Assembly (NCBI RefSeq): GCF_002000055.1
Contig: NZ_MVBD01000001.1
Span: forward strand, 186,001-250,000
Length of the DNA stretch: 64,000 nucleotides
Direction: 5' to 3'
Origin: Marinicella sediminis
GTDB lineage: Bacteria > Pseudomonadota > Gammaproteobacteria > Xanthomonadales > Marinicellaceae
Shown here: positions 35,748 through 42,705 of the stretch, piece by piece
Layout: every line of letters starts with the position of its first letter
Numbering within the stretch: the first letter of the stretch is position 1
The notes under the pieces: generated by a model
Seen by the model: the letters and a program-made list of their open reading frames with translations, nothing else
The model's database searches: none
What the model was told of the DNA's origin: nothing
Position numbers and translations under genes: made by a program

Positions 35748-35854
35748 GTTGTCCCCAACGCAGCCGAGGGACCTGCTTAAGCTGGCAGAGGTGGTGACTA
35801 AGAGAAGCTCTTTTTCGTCAGGAGATCGCCGCAGCCTGCACTCCTCGCAATGAC
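35748..35854. repeat. Dispersed intergenic repeat-like segment
   Basis: On the minus strand the end at 35820-35854 reads GTCATTGCGAGGAG followed by TGCAGGCTGCGGCGATCTCC. This is very close to a short non-coding repeat that I recall from many bacterial genomes (GTCATTGCGAGGAG...GCAATCTCC). The left part (35748-35780, CCCCAACGCAGCCGAGGGAC) has the related GAGGGA pattern. It carries no gene. Copy number cannot be judged from one window. Confidence 0.5.
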
Positions 35855-35940
35855 ATAAAATACCAATACCAATTCCGTAACTGGCCAACATCATGGACTG
35901 AACCGACCGATAATGACGGTTTTATAAAGGAGCCGCTGAC

Positions 35941-36408
35941 ATGCCTGTTGCCTTTCAATTCACCGCATTGGATCCCAAAGACTTCCCCGCAATCGACAAC
36001 CCTCAATCCGCATCAGCAACCAGCCGCTGGTTAATCGCTGATCAACATCCGGGATTTCCCTGTCGGGTGTCCTTAAAAGACGCCCAACCCGGCGAGCGGG
36101 TATTGGCCATCAGTTACACCCACCACCCGGTAGCGTCACCATACCGCGCCAGTGGCCCGGTGTTCATCAGGCAAGGCGCCATCCAGGCCACGCCTGCGGT
36201 CAATGAGGTGCCGGCCTTTTTACACCACCGTCTGTTGTCGGTCAGGGCCTATGATGCAGCCGGTATGATGGCCGATGCCTGTGTGGTCAAAGGAAGTGAA
36301 TTGAAAGCGGTCTTGCAGCGTTTGTTGCGTGATGATCAGGTTGATTACCTGCACATACACAACGCCGGACCGGGGTGTTTTATGTGTGGAGTGGGTCGGG
36401 TGGATTAA
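35941..36408 (+). CDS. DUF1203-domain protein
   Basis: A 155-residue soluble protein with the DUF1203 signature: FPCRVSLKDAQPGERVLAIS near 40-60, the YTHHPVASPYRASGPVFIR stretch, and the C-terminal VDYLHIHNAGPGCFMCGVGR, whose cysteines are conserved in the family. AAGGAG lies seven bases before the ATG. The function of the domain is unknown. Base use is like the main chromosome, in contrast to the AT-rich gene on its right. Confidence 0.85.
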   Translation: MPVAFQFTALDPKDFPAIDNPQSASATSRWLIADQHPGFPCRVSLKDAQPGERVLAISYTHHPVASPYRASGPVFIRQGAIQATPAVNEVPAFLHHRLLSVRAYDAAGMMADACVVKGSELKAVLQRLLRDDQVDYLHIHNAGPGCFMCGVGRVD

Positions 36409-36480
36409 TTGAAAATTATAGAAAATTCAGGGAGTTTCCTTACAACAGAGAATTGAGCCTCAAGCTTATGTATTGATTAG

Positions 36481-37092
36481 TTAACTGATAGTGACTTTGC
36501 AATCGTATTTTTCAAACTCAATATTTTTGAGTACTTTTTGTAAATCGGTATCATTGATGGGTTGGCCATCTAATATGGATTCATCAAACAATATATATAT
36601 CTCATTAGCTGTGTATACCTTTCGTGGTATTTTTGACATCAATGTAAGAACAGCACCAAAAGAGAATGAACTGACGAACTCATGTCCTTCTTTAACAGTT
36701 ACCAATGTTAATTCCTTGCAGAAAGCAGACAGGAAACCGCCAATTTCACACAAATGCCCATATTGAATGAAATTAGGGGGTTCGCGCAGGAAAAAAAACG
36801 GCTGCATAATTGATTTGTATACGATCGGATGCATAATTCCATGCATCTCCTCAAGCTCAGTAGGCATTCCTATTCCATCATATCTGATGATAAGTCCTCC
36901 CTTAGAGGGTACTTTGAGTTCTATCGCAGTCGCTTGACTACAGAATTTGGTGTCAAGGATAGAAGTTAAGGTCTGTTCCAAAAGGTATATGGCGATGCCT
37001 CTGCCAGTTGTGGGAAAGTACATACCAGGCCGATTTCTGATTAACTCCAGGCCGCGAAGAACTTTTATATCATCAGTGGTGTACTCTGGCAT
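36481..37092 (-). CDS. Stand-alone, degenerate GyrB-like GHKL domain protein
   Basis: A 203-residue protein that aligns by eye with the N-terminal ATPase domain of DNA gyrase B/ParE: IKVLRGLELIRNRPGMY (9-25) versus the GyrB VLEGLEAVRKRPGMYIG motif, YDGIGMP (71-77) versus the DDGRGIP motif, and a counterpart of GyrB's GVSVVNALS helix at 115-128. The Mg-binding asparagine position appears to be Thr43, so ATPase activity may be lost. There is no transducer, toprim or C-terminal domain. The gene and its flanks are markedly richer in A+T than neighbours, a sign of recent transfer. An immunity, inhibitor or decoy role is possible but unproven. Confidence 0.7.
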   Translation of the reverse strand: MPEYTTDDIKVLRGLELIRNRPGMYFPTTGRGIAIYLLEQTLTSILDTKFCSQATAIELKVPSKGGLIIRYDGIGMPTELEEMHGIMHPIVYKSIMQPFFFLREPPNFIQYGHLCEIGGFLSAFCKELTLVTVKEGHEFVSSFSFGAVLTLMSKIPRKVYTANEIYILFDESILDGQPINDTDLQKVLKNIEFEKYDCKVTIS

Positions 37093-37453
37093 TCAGCATC
37101 CATATAAGGTTTTTTGAGTGCTCTATTGGCTGGATTTATGATCGGTATTAAGTGGTAATAGATCTAAAAAAACCAGCTGACAACTTGAGCAATTTCTACT
37201 TCTTACTTTCATATTAAGTCATTGTTTTATTGAATTAAAGAATAATTGAGTTCTATGAACAGTTATAAGTTTAGTATCGTTGGAGTCCTGTATTGAATGA
37301 ACATTAATCTTAACTATTAGGGCCAAAGCAATAAGGCTGGGGAATGAGGTTTTGAGATCAAAAGATCAGTGTAAAACACCACACAGCGATCAGGTATGAA
37401 GTTATCAGGGGGGACTGACCTGAGGTGCTGTGTGGTGTGTTTTGCTCTTTGTC
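37093..37453. other. Gene-free AT-rich interval
   Basis: It carries no plausible reading frame. Its right end holds a long imperfect hairpin (37374-37442). The A+T content continues that of the GyrB-like gene, so the transferred segment may include it. Confidence 0.5.
37374..37442 (-). terminator. Long hairpin downstream of membrane-protein gene
   Basis: Outer arms AAACACCACACAGC and GCTGTGTGGTGTGTTT pair except for a two-base bulge. Inner arms TCAGGT and ACCTGA extend the structure. On the minus strand it follows the 37454 gene end and is trailed by TTTT, so it probably ends that transcript. Confidence 0.6.
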
Positions 37454-37906
37454 TCAGGCCAGCGACCACAGCTGTCTGACGGAAGGGAATTCAGGGGAAA
37501 ACAGTTCAAACATCAGGCCAAACAGCCAGCCACTGATGGTGAATCCCAGGACATATAAACCGGTCAGTGGTAACAGTGATTCAGCAAAGAAGCCATAATC
37601 AATGGCTTCAACCTGCCACATCATGTTGAACAGCACCAACAGGGTGAACAGCCATCCGGTGATGACCCCAAACTGAATGCCGCCTGCCATACCCTCTTCA
37701 GGTCTTAGGTAGACAAAGGCTGCAAATCCCAGGACCAGACCTTGTGCGATCCAGGTCAAAATGTGGCTGACACTGAGGATTTCGGTATGGATCAGCCAGT
37801 TGTATCCGGCATAAGTGCGAAAGCCACTGTCGGCTGACATGATCAACTCAATCAAAAAGAACACCAGGACGAATGACAAGGTGGAAAAAGTGAGATACTG
37901 TTTCAT
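37454..37906 (-). CDS. Four-helix inner-membrane protein
   Basis: A 150-residue protein starting at ATG 37906, set by GAGG five bases upstream, rather than the longer frame. About four membrane helices are visible (residues about 4-24, 45-65, 78-97 and 113-133), with short polar loops. No family was recognised with certainty; it looks like a small DoxX- or DUF-type integral protein. It is divergent from an HxlR regulator with ACTTGCAAAA palindromes between them, so it is probably under that regulator's control. Confidence 0.65.
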   Translation of the reverse strand: MKQYLTFSTLSFVLVFFLIELIMSADSGFRTYAGYNWLIHTEILSVSHILTWIAQGLVLGFAAFVYLRPEEGMAGGIQFGVITGWLFTLLVLFNMMWQVEAIDYGFFAESLLPLTGLYVLGFTISGWLFGLMFELFSPEFPSVRQLWSLA

Positions 37907-37918
37907 GGGAACCTCTAA

Positions 37919-37937
37919 TACTTGCAAAATGAAAGTA
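37919..37937. promoter_or_regulatory. HxlR operator candidate 1
   Basis: TACTTGCAAAATGAAAGTA, an imperfect inverted repeat (TACTT / AAGTA ends) that shares ACTTGCAAAA with the second site 38 bases away. Confidence 0.5.
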
Positions 37938-37956
37938 ATTCCAAGTTTACTTAATA

Positions 37957-37973
37957 ACTTGCAAAAAGCAAGT
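37957..37973. promoter_or_regulatory. HxlR operator candidate 2
   Basis: Perfect palindrome ACTTGC-AAAAA-GCAAGT, 20 bases before the hxlR start codon. Together with site 1 it covers the divergent promoter region. Confidence 0.6.
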
Positions 37974-37993
37974 ATTTTGTTTATTATTTACCA

Positions 37994-38452
37994 ATGACAC
38001 AAAACAAAACCTATAAATTAACCGTTTGCCCAATGACTTATGTGCTGGAAATACTGGGCGATAAGTGGAGTTTCCTGATCATTCGTGACATGTTATTCCG
38101 CGGCTGTTGCCGTTATAAACACTTCATAGAAAGTGATGAGGGCGTGGCCACCAACATCCTTGCCAACCGGTTAAAAAAACTCACGCAACATGGCTTGATC
38201 ACCCAATGCAAAGACCCGGAAAATGGCCGGCAGAAACTGTATCACCTCACTGACAAAGGCCTTGACCTGATTCCTTCTATTTTGCAGCTGGTTAAGTGGA
38301 GTGGTCATCATGATCCTCATTCGGTGCTGTCAGAGAAAATCATGCATTACCTGGATGACCGTTTTGATGAGGCGGTAGACATTGTCAAACAGCAATACCT
38401 GCAGGCCTGTGATCATGAACAGGTCAGTGCCGAATGTCATCCTTTTAATTAA
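37994..38452 (+). CDS. HxlR-family winged-helix transcriptional regulator
   Basis: A 152-residue regulator. It has the HxlR core: CPMTYVLEILGDKWSFLIIR (about 12-31), then RYKHFIESDEGVATNILANR and LKKLTQHGLI (recognition helix), and the wing NGRQKLYHLTDKG (about 78-90). Cys12 is at the place of the conserved redox- or aldehyde-sensing cysteine of several HxlR proteins. It is divergent from the small membrane protein with two palindromes in between, consistent with local control. Confidence 0.9.
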   Translation: MTQNKTYKLTVCPMTYVLEILGDKWSFLIIRDMLFRGCCRYKHFIESDEGVATNILANRLKKLTQHGLITQCKDPENGRQKLYHLTDKGLDLIPSILQLVKWSGHHDPHSVLSEKIMHYLDDRFDEAVDIVKQQYLQACDHEQVSAECHPFN

Positions 38453-38459
38453 GGCTTGA

Positions 38460-38560
38460 TCTGGGGACTTCGGCAACGGCTTACCGACCCTTGCATCATT
38501 TGCCGGCCAGTTCGGCGGGGCAACCTGCTCACCAGCCCTCCAAAGAACAAGGTTCATTCA
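38460..38560. repeat. GC-rich intergenic segment, possible dispersed repeat
   Basis: A GC-rich block (CGGCAACGGCTTACCGACCC, then TTTGCCGGCCAGTTCGGCGG) between AT-rich flanks, with short complementary stretches (GCCGGC, GGCGGGGCAA). It looks like a mobile or repeated non-coding element rather than a gene. The identity is a guess. Confidence 0.3.
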
Positions 38561-38711
38561 GCTTGTTGGTTATTATTTCATTAAAAATCAGTGAGATACG
38601 GGTTAAATCCTATGTGGTAAAATCAAACTGTGACCGGCTTCAAGCTTTTTTCTCAGTTTGATGTGATAACTTGAAGCTCCTTTTAATAAGCCAACCAACC
38701 GGGAGCTTAGT

Positions 38712-38987
38712 ATGAAAAAAATGACCATTATAGTGTTGATCATGGTAACTGGATTCTGTCATGCCATGAGCGCAGCAGAACTCAAAGAAGCCGCACTGAA
38801 GGCTTGCAATACACAGCTGGAAAGTGTGCCCAAAGACATGCGCAAACAAAGCAAAAAGATCTGTGAGTGCAACGTTGAAAAAACCGATTACGAGGCGGTA
38901 CTGGCAGCCCAGAAATCCGGTAACACAGAACAAATTCAAGCCGATGCCATTAAAAATGCCCAGGCATGTGCTGAAGAAATGATGTGA
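38712..38987 (+). CDS. Small periplasmic protein
   Basis: A 91-residue protein with a signal peptide (about 1-21) and a helical mature part with four cysteines (KACNTQLE, KICECNVEK, AQACAEE). GGGAG precedes the ATG. No family was recognised; the size and cysteine spacing resemble small helical periplasmic proteins. The terminator hairpin at 39007-39045 follows. Confidence 0.7.
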   Translation: MKKMTIIVLIMVTGFCHAMSAAELKEAALKACNTQLESVPKDMRKQSKKICECNVEKTDYEAVLAAQKSGNTEQIQADAIKNAQACAEEMM

Positions 38988-39006
38988 TGCCTGTCTGCAT
39001 CAGAGC

Positions 39007-39045
39007 AACCACCCACGTGCCTGTACTCCGGGTACGTGGGTGGTT
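39007..39045. terminator. Bidirectional terminator hairpin
   Basis: Twelve-base perfect arms AACCACCCACGT and ACGTGGGTGGTT with a 15-base loop, between two convergent genes. The T-run is short, so it is called by position and stem strength. Confidence 0.7.
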
Positions 39046-39052
39046 TACCTTT

Positions 39053-39514
39053 TCAGGTTTGCTCATCAATGATGAAGACAATATCTCCAAAGCCTTCCTG
39101 ACCTTCGATTGCAATGGGCGGACAACCTGAGTTCTTGCTGTCAAATGCATACACACATTCCTCAACAGTCACCTCAATCGTTAAGTCCTTGCAGGCAATG
39201 AATTCATTCAATACACTGATGGTTTCATCTGCCATTTTCAGTTGAAATGGAATTGAACCAATTTGCCGGCCTTGTGGGTCGAAATACCGCGTATCACCGC
39301 GGATGATATAAATTTCATTGGTTGGCATGCCCTGTTCATTCAACTGGGTGCGTGCCTCATACCGGGGCCGGCAACTGCCCTGATCATCCTGATTAACCTG
39401 GTAAGTCACTTCAATCACACCTGGTGCCAGGTCAGCGGTTTCAGTATCGTTGCCGGCAGACTGACACCCGCTGGTACATACCAACACTACGGCCAAAGGC
39501 AAAACTTGTTTCAT
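39053..39514 (-). CDS. Hypothetical lipoprotein
   Basis: A 153-residue protein with a lipoprotein signal ending CTSGC (lipid-bearing Cys near residue 17). The mature part has three further cysteines (GSCRPR, IACKDL, EECVYAF) and a fourth in NSGCPP, consistent with two disulfides in the periplasm. No family was recognised. It is convergent with the small periplasmic protein and lies downstream of a 117-base interval from leuB. Confidence 0.68.
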   Translation of the reverse strand: MKQVLPLAVVLVCTSGCQSAGNDTETADLAPGVIEVTYQVNQDDQGSCRPRYEARTQLNEQGMPTNEIYIIRGDTRYFDPQGRQIGSIPFQLKMADETISVLNEFIACKDLTIEVTVEECVYAFDSKNSGCPPIAIEGQEGFGDIVFIIDEQT

Positions 39515-39614
39515 GGGATTTCCTGAATAAAAAAAACGTCAAGCATACAAGTCAGGTATTGGCCTGACAAGTGCACGATCCATGACATTTGTGCGGTTGT
39601 GTGATGCATCACAA

Positions 39615-39637
39615 AACAACTGAATGTTCGTTCAGCT
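39615..39637 (-). terminator. Weak terminator-like hairpin after leuB
   Basis: On the minus strand AGCTGAA / TTCAGTT pair around CGAACA and are followed by GTTTTG. It overlaps the last codons of leuB. A palindrome TGTGATGCATCACA at 39600-39613 lies just beyond. Confidence 0.35.
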
Positions 39638-40708
39638 TGGGCTCAGTCTGGCGATCACTTCATCGGTGAATGCCCGGGTGCCGATGGCTTGTTCACCTGT
39701 CAGGCAGATGTCAGCGGTGCGAATACCGGCATCCAGGGTTTGTTCAATGGCGTGTTCGATGGCTGAAGCGGCCTCATTGCGTTGCAATGAATGACGCAAC
39801 AACAATGCCAGAGACAACAGTTGGGCCATGGGATTGGCCACGTCTTTGCCCTGCAGTTGTGGTGCCGATCCACCTGAGGGTTCATACAATCCAAAACCAT
39901 CGGCATTGAAACTGGCCGACGGCATCATTCCCAGGCTGCCGGGCAAGGCGCTGGCGGCATCGGATAATATATCACCGAACAGGTTACCTGTGGCAATGAC
40001 ATCAAACTGAGCCGGGTTGATGATCAGCTGCATGGCACAATTGTCGACCAGCATATGAGTCAGTTCGACCGAAGGGTATTGGCTGGCTACCTGGGTAAAA
40101 ATCTGGCGCCACAACCTCGAAGTTTCCAGTACATTGGCTTTGTCCACCGAGACCAGTTGAGCTTTTCTTTGGGCGGCGGTCCGAAACGCTTCATGAGCCA
40201 GGTGACGAATCTGATTGGTGGTATAAGTGGCGACATCTTCGGCGATCAGCCCTGCATCTGATTCGAACGTGCGTTTTTCACCGAAATAGATGTCTCCGGA
40301 TAATTCCCGTAGAATCAACACTTCATCACAACCTTCCAGGCGGGTATTCTTCAGCGGTGATAAATTCCGCAGGGCTGGAAAAATCCGGGCCGGCCGGTGA
40401 TTAACTGATAAGTTCAGGTATTGACGCAAGGCCAATATGGAGTTCACTTCACAACCATGCCATTGTGGCAGATGAGACTGATCAACTGGGCCACCCACTG
40501 AACCGAATAACACCGCATCACTGCGATCAATCAATTCACGGGTGGCTTTTGGAAAATGGTCATTATGCTCAGCCCAGGCAGCGCCACCGATCAGGCCTGA
40601 CTCATGAGTAACATCGGGTGCAACGGTTGTCAGAACCCGCAGGGTTTGTCTCATGACTTCCGGACCAACGCCATCGCCGGCCAACACCGCCATGTTAATC
40701 CGCTTCAT
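39632..40708 (-). CDS. leuB: 3-isopropylmalate dehydrogenase
   Basis: A 358-residue NAD-dependent enzyme that oxidises 3-isopropylmalate in leucine synthesis. Signature stretches: AVLAGDGVGPEVM (about 6-18), the LILRELSGDIYFG region (about 133-145), SVDKANVLETSRLWR (about 187-201) and NLFGDILSDAASALPGSLGM (about 240-259). ATG 40708 overlaps the leuD stop by four bases, so a longer start at 40738 is not needed. It is the last gene of the leuA-C-D-B operon. Confidence 0.95.
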   Translation of the reverse strand: MKRINMAVLAGDGVGPEVMRQTLRVLTTVAPDVTHESGLIGGAAWAEHNDHFPKATRELIDRSDAVLFGSVGGPVDQSHLPQWHGCEVNSILALRQYLNLSVNHRPARIFPALRNLSPLKNTRLEGCDEVLILRELSGDIYFGEKRTFESDAGLIAEDVATYTTNQIRHLAHEAFRTAAQRKAQLVSVDKANVLETSRLWRQIFTQVASQYPSVELTHMLVDNCAMQLIINPAQFDVIATGNLFGDILSDAASALPGSLGMMPSASFNADGFGLYEPSGGSAPQLQGKDVANPMAQLLSLALLLRHSLQRNEAASAIEHAIEQTLDAGIRTADICLTGEQAIGTRAFTDEVIARLSPS

Positions 40709-41313
40709 GACAGTGCCCCAGCAAGTTGCAGAAAACACTGGCGTTGATCGGCATTTTGATGGTGTCTTTTGATGGCTGCCAAGTGATTCATCAGGTAATC
40801 CAGCTCATCCAGCCCCGCGGTGAGTACGTGTTGAAAAAACGGATTGATGGTGAATGGATGTTGCTGACCTCCGGCACAGAGGGTGGTTGTCAGTAAGTCG
40901 ATGGTGACAGGGTGGTTGTCTTTGTGAGCCAGTGCCACCATCTGAGCACATACTGATTGATCAACGGTGATTAAAGGTAAATGATTTTTTTGCGCGTTGT
41001 TACTGAAAATATCAGCAAAAGAGGGCGCCACCACTGCCTGGATGCCAAGTTCCTGAATGGCCCAGACGGCGTGTTCACGGGATGAACCGCAACCAAAGTT
41101 ATCACCGGTCACCAGGATGGTGGCGCTGGCAAAACGGGGCTGATTGAGGACAAATTCCGGATCAGCCTTTTTCAGCCGGGCAAAGGCGTGTTGACCGTAA
41201 CCAGCCCGGCTGGTTTGAGTCAGGTGTTGTGCCGGAATGATGATGTCAGTATCGATGTCATTGAGCGGCATTGGTATGACGTTGCCGGTGATGGTTTTGA
41301 TGGCAGCTTTCAT
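40705..41313 (-). CDS. leuD: 3-isopropylmalate dehydratase, small subunit
   Basis: A 202-residue swivel-domain subunit that pairs with LeuC to isomerise isopropylmalate. The family signatures NVIPMPLNDIDTDIIIPAQH (about 11-30) and GDNFGCGSSREHAVWA (about 69-84) are intact. It overlaps leuC and leuB by four bases each (ATGA), giving strict coupling in the operon. The length is normal. Confidence 0.96.
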   Translation of the reverse strand: MKAAIKTITGNVIPMPLNDIDTDIIIPAQHLTQTSRAGYGQHAFARLKKADPEFVLNQPRFASATILVTGDNFGCGSSREHAVWAIQELGIQAVVAPSFADIFSNNAQKNHLPLITVDQSVCAQMVALAHKDNHPVTIDLLTTTLCAGGQQHPFTINPFFQHVLTAGLDELDYLMNHLAAIKRHHQNADQRQCFLQLAGALS

Positions 41314-42704
41314 GAGGCCTCCTGTTGATTCATTGTGGTGAGCTGGGTGGTGATGTGGCCGGCCACGGCACTCATTGCCACGGTGGCCGGAGAGGCCAGG
41401 TGGGTGATGCTACCGGTACCCTGCCGACCGATGAAGTTGCGGTTGGTGGTGCTGATACACCGGGCGCCAGCGGGCACCTGATCATCGTTCATACCCAGGC
41501 ACATGGAGCAGCCGGGCATACGAAAATCAGCACCGGCCCTGGTGATGATCTGATCCAGACCTTCTTCAATGGCTTGTTGACGAACTGCTTCTGAGCCGGG
41601 GACCACATACATGGTGACATGTGGGGCGATGGTTTTTTGGTTGAGGATGCTGGCCACCACCCTGAGGTCTTCTATGCGGCCATTGGTACAGGACCCCACA
41701 AAGGCCCAATCAACGGGAACACCAGTCAGGGATTGTGCTTCTTTCAGACCCACATAATTCAATGCTGCCTGATCAGAACCAGGCCCATTGGGAATGCGCT
41801 GATCAATGGCAATGCTTTGTTCGGGGTTGGTACCCCAGCTGATCATGGGGGTTAATTGACGGATGTCCACGGTGACCGTTTTGTCATAGCCACAACCGGG
41901 ATCACTGGCCCGGGACTGCCAGTGTTCAACGGCTTGTTGCCATTGCGCATCCGGCGGAGCGTAGGGACGTCCCTTGAGGTACCGGAAGGTGGTTTCATCC
42001 GGTGCGACCAAGCCTGCGACCGCCCCGCATTCAATGCTCATATTGCACAAGGTCATGCGTTGTTCCATGGATAAATCACGCACTGCCTGACCGGTGTATT
42101 CGATCACATGCCCGGTGGCGCCATCGATGCCTATATCGGCAATCAGCCGCAAAATCATGTCTTTGGCATAAACCCCCTGTGGCAATTCGCCATGGAATGC
42201 GACCTGCATGATTCCAGGCCGATTCATCAACAACGCGCCGGTGGCCATCACATGTGCCAGGGTGGAGGTGCCAATACCAAAAGCCAGCGCACCAAAAGCA
42301 CCGTGTGTGGCTGTGTGAGAGTCGCCGCAAACCAGGGTCATGCCGGGCTGGGTAATGCCCAGTTCGGGGCCAATGACATGCACAATGCCTTGTCCTCCAC
42401 TGTCAGGTTCACACAAGGTTATCTGCTGACGCTGACAGTTCTCACGCAGGGCGGCGATTTGTGCCCGGGCCTGTGGGTCTGTGATTCTTTGCCGGTCTGA
42501 TCGGGTTGGAATGCTGTGATCTATGGTGGCCAGAAAACGACGGGGGTCATGTACCCCCAGGCCTCTGTCACCGAGCATCTGAAAGGCTTGAGCTGATGTT
42601 ACTTCGTGCAGTAAGGCAAAGTCAATGGCCAGTACATCCGGAAAACCTTCCTGTTGATTGACCACGTGTTGTTGCCAGATTTTTTCAACTATATTCAAAG
42701 CCAT
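41310..42704 (-). CDS. leuC: 3-isopropylmalate dehydratase, large subunit
   Basis: A 464-residue aconitase-family [4Fe-4S] enzyme. The iron-sulfur cysteines lie in the FVGSCTNGR motif (about 336-344) and in GCSMCLGM (about 396-403). The catalytic histidine region VCGDSHTATHGAFGALAFGI (about 126-145) is complete. The start codon follows the leuA stop by one base. It forms the isomerase with LeuD encoded next. Confidence 0.96.
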   Translation of the reverse strand: MALNIVEKIWQQHVVNQQEGFPDVLAIDFALLHEVTSAQAFQMLGDRGLGVHDPRRFLATIDHSIPTRSDRQRITDPQARAQIAALRENCQRQQITLCEPDSGGQGIVHVIGPELGITQPGMTLVCGDSHTATHGAFGALAFGIGTSTLAHVMATGALLMNRPGIMQVAFHGELPQGVYAKDMILRLIADIGIDGATGHVIEYTGQAVRDLSMEQRMTLCNMSIECGAVAGLVAPDETTFRYLKGRPYAPPDAQWQQAVEHWQSRASDPGCGYDKTVTVDIRQLTPMISWGTNPEQSIAIDQRIPNGPGSDQAALNYVGLKEAQSLTGVPVDWAFVGSCTNGRIEDLRVVASILNQKTIAPHVTMYVVPGSEAVRQQAIEEGLDQIITRAGADFRMPGCSMCLGMNDDQVPAGARCISTTNRNFIGRQGTGSITHLASPATVAMSAVAGHITTQLTTMNQQEAS

Positions 42705-42705
42705 A

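Noticed and set aside
35525-35758. 77-codon leftward frame over the lipoprotein end
   Set aside because: Antisense to a well-supported gene and partly inside repeat-like sequence.
38330-38557. 75-codon leftward frame over the hxlR end and the GC-rich block
   Set aside because: Mostly antisense to hxlR; no ribosome site or family.
39600-39613. TGTGATGCATCACA as a CRP site
   Set aside because: CRP sites have a six-base spacer between TGTGA and TCACA; here it is four, and the place is downstream of leuB, not in a promoter.
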